Assembly (NCBI RefSeq): GCF_009936275.1
Contig: NZ_AP019797.1
Coordinates: 1,665,501 to 1,729,500 of the forward strand
Direction: 5' to 3'
DNA: 64,000 nt
Origin: Rhodothermus marinus
GTDB taxonomy: Bacteria; Bacteroidota; Rhodothermia; Rhodothermales; Rhodothermaceae
Under the pieces are notes generated by a model, which saw only the letters and a program-made list of their open reading frames with translations, was not told where the DNA came from and ran no database searches. A program made the position numbers and the translations under genes. Below are positions 43,709 through 53,655 of this stretch, one piece after another. Positions within the stretch are counted from its first letter, which is position 1. Every line of letters begins with the position of its first letter.

Positions 43709-45496
43709 ATGCTTCAGATTTTCCGCAGAAAGTCGCATCCCGAGGCTTCGTCTCCGGCGGACAATATCCTGATGCTACCGGTCGGCGCCGAGGAGCCCGA
43801 CCCGAACCGGCCGCATCTGTACGGTCAGTATGATGGCGGCCTGGCCGTCGAAAACGATGCGTTTGCGGAGTTTCTGCAGGCCGCCTCACGCCGGGAGCAT
43901 CTTGCCGAGCGCATCACCGCGCTCCTCGAGCAGCGCCATCAGATCCAGGAGCAGCTCCGGCAGGCGGAGGCTGCCCACATCAGTGCGCAGACACTTCCAG
44001 AGCGCCTGCAGGCACTCGAACGCGCCCTGCCGGAGGCGCGCCAGCGCCACGAGCAGCTGCGCCAGCAACGGGAGGCGTGCGAGAAGGAACTGGAAACGCT
44101 GCACCAGTCGCACGAGGCCTACTCGCTCGTCCAGATGCTCATGTACGGAACGGCCGGCCTTGCCTTCCTGCTGGGCGACATTATCGTTTCAAAGGAAATC
44201 GTGGCCCAGGTGCTCTACCTGCCCCTCGAATACGAGCGCTGGTTGTTTGCCGTGGGCCTGGCATGCATCACCTTCGTACTGAAGGTGGCCTACGACCGGC
44301 TGGTGGAGCTACCCTTCTGGCAGCGTGTCCAGAAGCGATTCGAGGTGGTGATTCTGAGTATCTCGACGCTGGCGCTGATCACACTCATCTTCATGGGCGC
44401 ACTGCGCACCCAGGAGATTCAACGGCAGCACATGCTGCGCAGCACCGAACAGACCACCTGGTCGCTCGAGGCAGACGCGCCGTCCATCCAGCAGGAGATT
44501 CCGGGTCCCGACGGGACCGTGCTGCTCGTGACGTTTATGCTGGCGGCGGTTATGTTTGCCACCGCCGGCGCCGTGTGCTTCAGCACGGCCCATACGCACG
44601 CACGGGGATATTTCCATCGGTACCGTCCCCTGCGCCAGAAGTGCGCCCGGCTTTCTGACCAGGAGCGGGAGGCCGCCCTGCGTCTGGAAACGCTCGAAGA
44701 AAATCTGACCCGGGGACGCGAGGAGCTTGCCCGTGCCACCGCCACGCTGGCGCTGGTGGGCACGCCGGAAGTTCTCCGTCAGGATCTGCAGAAGCTGGAA
44801 GATCGTATTGCCCAACTTCAGGACCAGCTGGCCGATCTGCTGGTCGCACAACGACAGGCCAGCTATCGGAGCGGCCGGGAGCGGGCATTGCACTATCAGC
44901 GCCTGCTGGCCAGTCAGTCGTCGAAGGAGGAAACAGACGAGCTACCGGACGCATCCTCCGAGCAAGAGGAGCACGAGGAGGCGGCAGATGCGCTCCCCGA
45001 AGCTACGGCCGCGCAAGAAATGTCCGAGAAGGAAGCAGACGCGCTGATCGAAATGCTGACCGCTCAGGACAACCAGGAGGATGCAACCTCCACGCTCCCC
45101 GAGGTCTCGGTCGCGCAAAACGACCGGGAAGACCTTCATGAGGCTGAAGCAGCTACCGATGAGCTCCCCGGAGAACGCTCCGAGAGTCGGGAAGCAACCC
45201 CGGAAAGTCTTCCCGGCGAGCATGAAGCCGCGCAGCCGGTAGCTCTGACGGTCGCGCATTCCGATGCTGCCCCTGAGGACTCCGAAGCGTTTCAGACGGG
45301 ATCCAATGGGGCTGCGAGCCCGATGCCAATCGGATCTTCCGTAACTTCGGACGTCGAAGGGGAATCGGCTGCTGTGGGCGGCGACGGTGCCGAAAGATCG
45401 ACCGAGAGGCGCAGTCGCCGCGAACGGGGCGTCCGGCACGGCCTGCGCCGCCCCTTCCTCGACATTCGCGATGAAATCCTGGACCTGACCGCATAG
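43709..45496 (+). CDS. Four-TM coiled-coil membrane protein with long acidic C-terminal tail
   Basis: 595 residues. A long N-terminal coiled coil (about 55-135) precedes two hydrophobic helices (LVQMLMYGTAGLAFLLGDII, FAVGLACITFVLKVAY), then two more (VVILSISTLALITLIFMGAL, LLVTFMLAAVMFATAGAVCF), and a second coiled coil (about 295-390). The last 200 residues are acidic and low-complexity with repeated units like TAQDNQEDATSTLPEVSVAQ. The CC-4TM-CC plan matches the upstream gene, so the two may form a hetero-oligomer. It ends 6 bases before the VWA lipoprotein gene. No known effector family is recognised. Confidence 0.75.
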   Translation: MLQIFRRKSHPEASSPADNILMLPVGAEEPDPNRPHLYGQYDGGLAVENDAFAEFLQAASRREHLAERITALLEQRHQIQEQLRQAEAAHISAQTLPERLQALERALPEARQRHEQLRQQREACEKELETLHQSHEAYSLVQMLMYGTAGLAFLLGDIIVSKEIVAQVLYLPLEYERWLFAVGLACITFVLKVAYDRLVELPFWQRVQKRFEVVILSISTLALITLIFMGALRTQEIQRQHMLRSTEQTTWSLEADAPSIQQEIPGPDGTVLLVTFMLAAVMFATAGAVCFSTAHTHARGYFHRYRPLRQKCARLSDQEREAALRLETLEENLTRGREELARATATLALVGTPEVLRQDLQKLEDRIAQLQDQLADLLVAQRQASYRSGRERALHYQRLLASQSSKEETDELPDASSEQEEHEEAADALPEATAAQEMSEKEADALIEMLTAQDNQEDATSTLPEVSVAQNDREDLHEAEAATDELPGERSESREATPESLPGEHEAAQPVALTVAHSDAAPEDSEAFQTGSNGAASPMPIGSSVTSDVEGESAAVGGDGAERSTERRSRRERGVRHGLRRPFLDIRDEILDLTA

Positions 45497-45502
45497 CAGT
45501 AC

Positions 45503-46321
45503 ATGCGCTGGTTCTGCCTGTTCTTCCTGATTGCTACGCTCGGGTGCAGTTCCGAAGCGCAGCGCGATCCGCTGACGGCCTGCGCAGACGAAAACCTTGC
45601 CCATGAGTCGCTCACGGGCATTCCTCGGACCGCACTGGTTTTCATCGATCGTAGCTCGAGCGTAACGGCCTCGCCCGACACGCGCCGCGCCTTCGAGGCG
45701 GCGCTGCGTCAGCAGGTTGAGGCGATCCTGCCCGTCCGCGGCGGGACGATCCAGGTCTTTTTCGTACACAGTCGCACGACAGGCAAGGCCGATGCACGCA
45801 CGTTCGTGCAGGATGCGCCCCTGCCACGTGTATCGCCTTACGATTCGGAGCAGCGTCAGGCCTGCCGTCAGTACGTTTCGGAGGTGCAATACCGCATGCG
45901 GGCCGCCCGCGATTCGCTGCTCCGCTTGCTCGACGAACAGGTAACCACCAGCGTAACGGAGGCTACCGACCTGTGGGGCATCTTCGAGGTGATCTCGGAA
46001 ACCCTCCCTGCTTCAAACGAGATGCCCCCCGCCACCGTGCTGGTGCTGAGCGACCTGCTCGAGTGTATGCCGGGTCCCGAGCGCCGTTGCTTCGAAAGTC
46101 GCCCGCCGACCAGCAGAGCACAGGCCGAAGCCTGGGCCCGCGAAGATGCCGAGCGCATTCAGCGCAGCTATCGCATCCGTCCGGAGGTGCTGCGCCAGGC
46201 CCATTACGTGCTGATCTCCGGCGACTTCGCCAACCGCGAGGAAAGCCGCTACGTACGCTACTACTGGTTCGCCCTGCTGGAAGCCTTCGGCGTCCCCTAC
46301 GAACAGATCAGCATCCAGTAA
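45503..46321 (+). CDS. VWA-domain lipoprotein
   Basis: 272 residues. The N-terminus (MRWFCLFFLIATLGCSSEAQ) is a lipoprotein signal with lipobox LGC. The domain after it is a von Willebrand factor A fold: LVFIDRSSSV gives the MIDAS motif D49-x-S51-x-S53 and VLVLSDLLEC supplies the distal aspartate. VWA domains bind proteins through a metal. It lies 6 bases after the membrane-protein gene and 3 bases before a CARF gene, so it should be translated from the same mRNA. A lipid-anchored sensor or assembly factor for the two membrane proteins is a reasonable guess. Confidence 0.8.
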   Translation: MRWFCLFFLIATLGCSSEAQRDPLTACADENLAHESLTGIPRTALVFIDRSSSVTASPDTRRAFEAALRQQVEAILPVRGGTIQVFFVHSRTTGKADARTFVQDAPLPRVSPYDSEQRQACRQYVSEVQYRMRAARDSLLRLLDEQVTTSVTEATDLWGIFEVISETLPASNEMPPATVLVLSDLLECMPGPERRCFESRPPTSRAQAEAWAREDAERIQRSYRIRPEVLRQAHYVLISGDFANREESRYVRYYWFALLEAFGVPYEQISIQ

Positions 46322-47120
46322 GCCATGCGCGTGCAGCTTTCGTTTATCGGAACCGGCAAGTATCAGCCCTGCATTTACGTCTGGAACGACCAGCGCTGCG
46401 AAACGCCCTATTTCCAGGAGGCGGCCTTTCAGTTTTTCGAGCCGGAGGATTGCCTGGTGCTCATGACCGAAGAGGCCGAACGCATACACGGGCAGGCCCT
46501 GAGCGCGCGCATCGCCTACCAGCCGATTCGCATTCCCGACGGCCGCACCGAAGACGAGCTCTGGGAGATCTTCTCGACGCTGACGGAACACGTTCCCCAG
46601 GACGCCACGCTGATCGTGGACGTGACGCACGGCTTTCGCACGCAACCCATGCTGGCGCTGGCGGCCCTGTACTATCTGCGCGTGACCCGCAACGTCGAGA
46701 TTGAGCGCATCGTCTACGGTGCCTTCGAGGCCCACAACCCCGAAACCAACGAGGCGCCGGTCTTTGACCTGACCCCCTTTCTCACGCTTATCGACTGGAG
46801 CGTGGCGGCCCACCAGTTCATGCGTTACGGACAGGCCGAAGATCTGGCCCGGCTGATCCGGGAAATCCATCGGAGGACGCACGTGGAACGTGCCGGGGTG
46901 CAGGCCCGGCATGCCGCCCCGGCAGCTTCCTGGCTGCAGGGCTTTGCCCGCGGTCTGGCACTGGCGCGTGTGACCGAGGTGATGACAAAGCATGCCTGCT
47001 GTCTGCCGGAAGCCCTCGAGCAGGTGCGCCAGGAGGTGAACCGCATCGCCCGGCTCCGCCCCTTCGAGCTTTTGCTCGACCAGACGGCCGAGCGCGTGCG
47101 TCTGCTGTATCACGACAATC

Positions 47121-48373
<1,253 letters not shown>

Positions 48374-48380
48374 GACAATC

Positions 48381-48778
48381 CACTCTCGCTCGATGGGCTC
48401 CATCTGCAGGCCGAACTGATCCGTCTGCTACGCGACTACGGTCTGGTGCAGCAGGCCGTCACCGTAGCCCGCGAAGCCGTCGTCACGCGCTATGCGCTCG
48501 ACCTCGGGCGTGATCCCCTGCAGGATCGCGAAGCGGTCGAGCACGAACTGGGCCGCCTCGCCAGCGGCCTGCAGGATCAGGCTGTGCGCGCCGGGTATAC
48601 GTCCGAAACGCACCGGCTGGCGGAGCTGTGGAACGCGCTGACCAACGTGCGCAACGACATCAACCACGCCGGCATGCGCAGCCATCCGGAAACGACAGCC
48701 AATCTGCATCGCCTTGCCTCCGAGCTGGCAGAAAAGGCAGCAAACTGGATCGCCCGCAATGTTGATCAACCTGAGTAA
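48381..48778 (+). pseudogene. CARF-HEPN ribonuclease, C-terminal HEPN part after the TnpB insertion
   Basis: About 132 codons in the same frame as the N-terminal part at 46325. The segment is helical and ends in a HEPN domain with the RNase motif R-N-D-I-N-H (RX4H) within LTNVRNDINHAGMRSHPE. It has no start codon or ribosome-binding site of its own; a spurious upstream extension would read from inside tnpB. The last 20 bases overlap the start of the next gene, showing that the original gene was translationally coupled to it. Confidence 0.82.
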
Positions 48779-49151
48779 TCACCCGGCCTCGACCTGGGGA
48801 GAAGCGCAGCGTGCGGCAGCCCGAATCTATGGAGAGATTGAGGACTGGAAATTCCCACTCATTCCACCCGAGTGGGACGAAAGTCAGGTGGCCGACCTGG
48901 CGAAGACCTACGCCGAACGTATCGTTCGGCGCCTGAACGAAGCCGGCAAGGGCTGCCATGCCGTCCACGTGATGGGAGAGATGACCTTTACCTGTACACT
49001 GGTACGGCTCCTGCACCAGCGAGGCATTCTCTGCCTTGCGTCCACCTCGCAGCGCATGGTCGAGGAGGACCCTGCTTCGGGGAAGAAGATCGCCTATTTT
49101 CGTTTTGAGCGCTTTCGCCCCTATCCCTGTCTGCAGGCGCTCTCCTTTTGA
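48759..49151 (+). CDS. Small CRISPR-associated protein, candidate ring nuclease; homologues targeted by three type III spacers
   Basis: 130 residues from the ATG at 48759 (MLINLSNHPASTWGEAQRAA), overlapping the CARF-HEPN end by 20 bases. Alternating strands and helices suggest a small Rossmann-like fold. Conserved-looking parts are NLSNHP at the start, HVMGEMTFTCTLVRLL (residues 70-85), ASTSQRMVEE and GKKIAYFRFERFRPYP (108-123). Small Rossmann proteins near type III loci (Csx15, Csx16, Csx20 groups) are predicted ring nucleases that destroy cyclic oligoadenylate; I suspect the same here but cannot name the family. Spacers at 58727-58778 (again at 59213-59264), 60010-60051 and 33603-33645 encode diverged copies of these two regions, showing that invaders carry homologues. 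Confidence 0.8.
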   Translation: MLINLSNHPASTWGEAQRAAARIYGEIEDWKFPLIPPEWDESQVADLAKTYAERIVRRLNEAGKGCHAVHVMGEMTFTCTLVRLLHQRGILCLASTSQRMVEEDPASGKKIAYFRFERFRPYPCLQALSF

Positions 49152-49263
49152 CGAAATTCCCCGTCGTTTTCCGAAGTGCCGTTTCTGCCGTCGAAATTCC
49201 GATTTGCATCAGGCCGTGTCATGGGTGCGTATCAGGCGCGCTAACAAACAAAACGGGCCGCCG

Positions 49264-49662
49264 ATGCGCACCACGCACAACCTGATCCTTTACATCACGG
49301 ACATGGAGCCGGACGACCTGCGGACGGCCGAACGTCTGATCGAGGCGTTCGAGGAGGAACTCGGCTGCGTGCTTGAATACGACCCCGAGCATCGCATGCT
49401 CAGCCTGTATACCGCGATGGTCGTGGAGCCCGCCGAGGCCTCGGGTGCGGCGCTCCGCCAGATGCTTCATTGCGTTTATCATCTGGTCGGACGCTTCCTG
49501 CAGGAGTATCGGCTGATCTTTTCGGTCTCTACGAGCTCCGGTGCCTCGGGCTCGCGTCCGCTGGGTACGATACTGGAGCGCAGCCCCTACGACCGACTGC
49601 TCAGCCAGTTGATCACCCCGGAGTATCCGCGTCTTCTTCCCCCGGAACCACCCCTGTGCTGA
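49264..49662 (+). CDS. Hypothetical protein of the CARF operon
   Basis: 132 residues from the ATG at 49264 (MRTTHNLILYITDMEPDDLRTAERLIEAFEEELGC); earlier in-frame starts fall inside the previous gene's sequence. Predicted order is strand, helix, two strands, long helix, strand, with no known motif. It ends 3 bases before the next small gene, so both are cotranslated within the ancillary operon. I do not recognise it. Confidence 0.68.
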   Translation: MRTTHNLILYITDMEPDDLRTAERLIEAFEEELGCVLEYDPEHRMLSLYTAMVVEPAEASGAALRQMLHCVYHLVGRFLQEYRLIFSVSTSSGASGSRPLGTILERSPYDRLLSQLITPEYPRLLPPEPPLC

Positions 49663-49665
49663 ACC

Positions 49666-50031
49666 ATGCGCGTCTGGTTTACGAACTTCTTCGCCCGGGA
49701 AGTCCCGTGCACCCTGGAGATCTCCGTAACGCTGGAGGGCGGCGAGCACCCCCCTCAGCTGGTGGACTTCCTGCGGAAGCGGGCCGACCGTCTCTGGACG
49801 AACCCGGACGGGTCGATGCTGGCCGTCTTTATTCGGGAGTTCAGATTGGAGAGCCTTCAGCAGCGGCTTCCCCGGTTTCTCCGGGCGCTGGAGCTGCGCC
49901 TCCTACGCCTTGGGGCTTGCCGCGGAACGCTCGCCTGGCGTCCGGCCTTCGCCTACAACTGGAGCCTTGAAGGATGGGGTTGCTCGCGAGAACAGGCCCT
50001 CGAGCACCTCCTGAGGCTGCAACGCAACTGA
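49666..50031 (+). CDS. Hypothetical protein of the CARF operon
   Basis: 121 residues (MRVWFTNFFAREVPCTLEISVTLEGGE), apparently a small alpha/beta protein with a long amphipathic helix (QQRLPRFLRALELRLLRLG) and an aromatic C-terminal strand (LAWRPAFAYNWSLEGWG). Its stop overlaps an ATG that could start the next frame (TGATG at 50029). No family recognised. Position between two CARF genes suggests an accessory role in the same response. Confidence 0.68.
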   Translation: MRVWFTNFFAREVPCTLEISVTLEGGEHPPQLVDFLRKRADRLWTNPDGSMLAVFIREFRLESLQQRLPRFLRALELRLLRLGACRGTLAWRPAFAYNWSLEGWGCSREQALEHLLRLQRN

Positions 50032-50084
50032 TGATTGTCGCATTGGAGCCCGTCGTTTATCTTTCAGCCCACACGACAGACGAC

Positions 50085-51269
50085 ATGGAACGATACAACC
50101 TGCTGATTGCCCTGGGAATTTCGCCGGCCGTCCTGACCGAGACGATCTGGACGCTGGCCGTCGAACATCCGCAGCCGGCCATCCCGGCAGAAATCCACGT
50201 GGTGACCACCCTTACGGGCGAGCGTACACTTCGCAACCGTCTGTTCGACACGCCCGATGAGGAGGGGCTCTCGGTCTGGGCGCGTTTCTGCCGCGAAGTG
50301 TTGCAACTCGATCCCGAAGCCCCCGAGGCTCCCCGGTTTCACATTCACGTGCCGCTCCGCGGCAACGGACTCAAGCTCGACGACATTCGCACGTGGGACG
50401 ACGACCGCCGCTATGCCGAACTCTGCTATCGTGTGGTGGCGCAGCTGTGCGCCGATCCCGACGCGCCCCGTGTGGTCGCCTCGATCGCCGGCGGTCGCAA
50501 GACCATGAGCGCCCACCTGCTCACGGCCTTTTCGCTGTATGCCCGTCCCCGAGACGAAAGCATCCACGTGCTGGTGCATCCGGAGCGCCCCGTGCTCGAA
50601 GACCCGACGTTTTTCTATCCACGCCCCGGTTCCGGGATGGACGTGCGCATCGAGCGGGTGGACCTGCACCTGGTGCGCTTTCGCAACCAGCTCGAGGAAC
50701 TGGCCCGGCTGCACCGTGGAGGCCAGCTTCCGCGCACGCTGCAGGAGCTGGAGTCGCTGCCCGGGCTGGGACTGCGACCGGCCCGGCCCGCCCTCGTCGA
50801 GGTCGTGCTGGGCGACCGGACCGAGCGCAGCCTGCGCCTGCTCGACGCCGAAGGCAACGAAATGGCCGCCCTGAAACCCGTGGCCCCGCTGCCTCTCGTG
50901 ACGTTGATCACCCTCTACGAAATGCTGCGCCGTGCCGACTCGCCGGAGATCTCCAACCTGCAGCTGGTCGAAAACGAACAGGTCGAGGCGCTCCGCAACG
51001 CGGCCTACGCCTTCTGCCGGGATCTGGCCCAGCTTCGCCCCTGGGGCGACACGATCGCCCTCTCACGCAGCATCTCCGAGCTGAACCAGCTCCTGGCCGG
51101 CAACCCGCTCTGCAATCGTTACCTCCGGATTCACTCACGCCGCACCTGGGATGAAACCTTTTATGCATTCGGCACCGAACCTCCCGCCCTCCGGGTCTGC
51201 GTTCCGCGTGCACTGGATTACATTCAGAACTGGCCGTTTCAGCATGTTCCGTTAACCTACATCGACTGA
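50085..51269 (+). CDS. CARF protein of the Cas_NE0113 (TIGR02584) type
   Basis: 394 residues from the ATG at 50085 (MERYNLLIALGISPAVLTETIWTL), the usual start of this family; an ATG at 50031 overlapping the previous stop would add 18 residues. CARF signatures: the strand-loop LLIALGISPAVLTETI, EIHVVTTLTGER, and PRVVASIAGGRKTMSAHLLTAFSLYA. The C-terminal half is helical and shows no HEPN RX4H or other nuclease motif. NE0113-type CARF proteins are related to ring nucleases of the SSO2081 group, so it may bind and degrade cyclic oligoadenylate. It ends 6 bases before the CARF-HEPN gene. Confidence 0.85.
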   Translation: MERYNLLIALGISPAVLTETIWTLAVEHPQPAIPAEIHVVTTLTGERTLRNRLFDTPDEEGLSVWARFCREVLQLDPEAPEAPRFHIHVPLRGNGLKLDDIRTWDDDRRYAELCYRVVAQLCADPDAPRVVASIAGGRKTMSAHLLTAFSLYARPRDESIHVLVHPERPVLEDPTFFYPRPGSGMDVRIERVDLHLVRFRNQLEELARLHRGGQLPRTLQELESLPGLGLRPARPALVEVVLGDRTERSLRLLDAEGNEMAALKPVAPLPLVTLITLYEMLRRADSPEISNLQLVENEQVEALRNAAYAFCRDLAQLRPWGDTIALSRSISELNQLLAGNPLCNRYLRIHSRRTWDETFYAFGTEPPALRVCVPRALDYIQNWPFQHVPLTYID

Positions 51270-51275
51270 AGTGCC

Positions 51276-52619
51276 ATGTCCGAAAAGCTGCTGACGTTCC
51301 TCGGCGTCGGCGACCGGAATCGCCAGCTCGAAGCCCAGCTGCAAGACCGCGAATACCAAAGGGTCCGCTATTTTCTACCCGATGCACCCGACAAAGAGAT
51401 CGAAACCCCTTTTGTGGGCCAGGCCATTCTGGAGCTTCATCCCGATCGCTTCTCGCAGGTCGTGATTCTGGGCACGGTCGATTCGATGTGGGATACCCTG
51501 CTCATCCACTTCTTATCCGACACCCAGACGGAAGCGGAAATTGAGCTCTATACGGAACTGTTCGAAGCTATCGAGCACAAAAGAGAAGCCGAAGTTGAGA
51601 ACCTGCTACCTCGACTGACCCGGGTCCTCGAAAAACGCTGGCGTCCGGGACTTCAGTTGAAACTCATCCCGGTTGGCCGCACCCAGGAGGAACTCTGGCA
51701 GATTTTCGAAACCCTCACGGGCCTGAAGCCCTCGAACACCACCCTTTCGATCGACATCACGCACGGACTGCGGTATCAGCCGTTTTTTCTGCTGCTGGCG
51801 CTGCAGTATTTCCATCTCACCAGACCAAACGTCCGGCTCGGCTCGGTCTTCTACGGAGCCCTGGAACTGCACGACTACTATGAGGGCCGTGCCCCTCTTT
51901 TCGATCTGCGCCCGATGCTGGAGTTGATGCAGTGGAGCCTGGCCGCCCAGGCGTTCGTCCAGTATCAGGATCCAGAGCCACTGCTCGGATTGCTGCGGGA
52001 CCCCAGACAGGAACGCCTGCGCCATGAGCTGCGTCAGTTTGCCCGCCAGATCAACCTGAACCTGTTCAACGACTTCCGTAACCGTGCGCAGAAGCTGAGC
52101 CATCAACTACGCGGACTGTCCCAGCGAGAGGAAAACATGCCCGCCCCTTTCCGGCTGGTGGAGCCGTTTCTGGTGGACTTCTGCGAGACGTTTGCCGGTG
52201 CGCAAAGCGACTGGGAGGCGCTGCTCCGACTGGCCAGGCGTCATCTGAAGTACAGACGACCCGCGCTGGCCGTTCTGGCCGCCTACGAAGCGGTCGTCCA
52301 CCGTCTGTGCGAAATCTACGGAGTAAGGCCCGCCGCCAAAAATTCGCGAGGAAAGCGCTATAGCAGCGAGCTAATTCAGGCTTTGAAACGGGGCTCTATT
52401 ATCAGCAGGGCATTGCCCGAGCTCAAAGAACTGATCAAAGCCGTCAACGAGCTACAGGAGATCCGTAACAACACGGCCCATTTCAGGACGGACTCCGAGG
52501 GTCCCGATCCCGGCTATCGTCTTACCAAGATCAAAACGCTGCTGACCATTCTGGAAGAGAAGCTCGGCCACCCCACGCTGGAGCAATTGCCTCATCTGTA
52601 TCCCTTAGAGAGGCCGTAG
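51276..52619 (+). CDS. CARF-HEPN ribonuclease (Csx1/Csx2, TM1812 type), intact
   Basis: 447 residues. The CARF domain has LLTFLGVGDRNRQ, RVRYFLPD and LSIDITHGLRYQPFFLLLALQYF, with DITHGLR as the signature loop. The C-terminal helical HEPN domain contains EIRNNTAHFR with the RNase motif R-N-N-T-A-H (RX4H). Such proteins bind cyclic oligoadenylate made by Cas10 and cut RNA non-specifically, causing dormancy. It is the last gene of the plus-strand ancillary operon, and its 3' end overlaps the convergent cas6 by 15 bases. It resembles the interrupted gene at 46325 and may cover for its loss. Confidence 0.88.
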   Translation: MSEKLLTFLGVGDRNRQLEAQLQDREYQRVRYFLPDAPDKEIETPFVGQAILELHPDRFSQVVILGTVDSMWDTLLIHFLSDTQTEAEIELYTELFEAIEHKREAEVENLLPRLTRVLEKRWRPGLQLKLIPVGRTQEELWQIFETLTGLKPSNTTLSIDITHGLRYQPFFLLLALQYFHLTRPNVRLGSVFYGALELHDYYEGRAPLFDLRPMLELMQWSLAAQAFVQYQDPEPLLGLLRDPRQERLRHELRQFARQINLNLFNDFRNRAQKLSHQLRGLSQREENMPAPFRLVEPFLVDFCETFAGAQSDWEALLRLARRHLKYRRPALAVLAAYEAVVHRLCEIYGVRPAAKNSRGKRYSSELIQALKRGSIISRALPELKELIKAVNELQEIRNNTAHFRTDSEGPDPGYRLTKIKTLLTILEEKLGHPTLEQLPHLYPLERP

Positions 52620-53594
52620 CTCGTAGGCGCCCAACCCCATGACGGTGCTGTGGCCCACATGCAGTGCGGCCCCCAGGCGCAGCATGGGCCAGGTCTCGGG
52701 CGGTACGCCCTCGAAGACGATCTCGCCCACCAGCCCGCCCTGGCGCATGGTGGTGCGCTGACGGCCGGAGTAGCGCTGCAGGTCGTCCCGCCACTGCATG
52801 CGGTCTTCGCGCACGCGTACCGCCTCGGCTCTTCGCAGCAGATCGGCGTAGTCGAGCTGAAGCTCGGTCTCGGCATGAAAGGCGGCCAGGCTGGACAGGC
52901 GGCCGAGCACCGAGCGTAGCAGTATGCGATAGGTGAGCCGACGCACAAGCCGCCCCTGGGCCTTCAGGCGAAGCGGTACCGGAGCCCGGAGCAGTACGGT
53001 GCTGGCCGGGGATTCACCGGCCAGCAGTTCGGCGGCCGTCCATTCGGGCACATCAGCCAGCACCTGCCGCGCTCCGGCATCGTACACCTGCTGCAGCGAA
53101 CCGTCGGGCCGCAGCGCCTGCGCAGCAACCAGCCGAAAGCGACCGCCTCCGTCGCGCCGCCCGCGTCCCAGACCGCTTTCCTCCAGACGCACCAGTGCCA
53201 GCGTCAGATAGGGCAGGTACATCCGGGCGCGCCCCACCAGCAGCAGCTCTACCGTCAGACGCTCGCCCGGAGCAAACCGTCGCTCCTCCAGCCCGGGGCG
53301 CCGGACGACGTAGGGCCGGGGGACATCCTGCAATCCACGAAGGAAACGGCCATCGGGAGGCGGCGGCGTCTCGAAAAGGTAGCCATAGACGCAGGGCCAG
53401 CGAAACGGACAGTCCGTGCAGGTCGGAAGCCGCGTAATGCATACCATCCGCCGCAGTGCCGCTCCCAGCGCTCCACGGACCGTCGAGGCGGGGAGATCTC
53501 CCAGGTCGATGGGCGAGACCGCCTCCAGCTCGAAGCGCACCACCGACCAGCGCAGACGCGCAAGTCCGGACGACTGCAACAACGTTTCGTACAT
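52605..53594 (-). CDS. cas6: Cas6-type pre-crRNA endoribonuclease of the type III locus
   Basis: 329 residues from the ATG at 53594 (MYETLLQSSGLARLRWSVVRFELEA); the track upstream adds 18 unlikely residues. RAMP features: LPASTVRGALGAALRRMVC, then a cysteine set (CTDCPFRWPC) and YGYLFETPPPP as in COG5551 Cas6 proteins, and the C-terminal glycine-rich loop GHSTVMGLGAYEL. It should process the 37-nt type III repeats. It is last in a minus-strand operon after cas4-cas1, cas2 and a J-domain gene, and is unlike the Cas6 fragment at the start of the window. Confidence 0.88.
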   Translation of the reverse strand: MYETLLQSSGLARLRWSVVRFELEAVSPIDLGDLPASTVRGALGAALRRMVCITRLPTCTDCPFRWPCVYGYLFETPPPPDGRFLRGLQDVPRPYVVRRPGLEERRFAPGERLTVELLLVGRARMYLPYLTLALVRLEESGLGRGRRDGGGRFRLVAAQALRPDGSLQQVYDAGARQVLADVPEWTAAELLAGESPASTVLLRAPVPLRLKAQGRLVRRLTYRILLRSVLGRLSSLAAFHAETELQLDYADLLRRAEAVRVREDRMQWRDDLQRYSGRQRTTMRQGGLVGEIVFEGVPPETWPMLRLGAALHVGHSTVMGLGAYELRPL

Positions 53595-53655
53595 ATTCGG
53601 TGTGGCATACCGGCAGAGAAGGTAGCCACCCGAAGCGCTCTCCCGCAAGCACCAC

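Noticed and set aside
48966-49127. Self-targeting of the small CRISPR-associated gene by the type III spacers
   Set aside because: Each spacer has 8 or more mismatches to the chromosomal copy and matches better as a homologue, so efficient self-targeting is unlikely.
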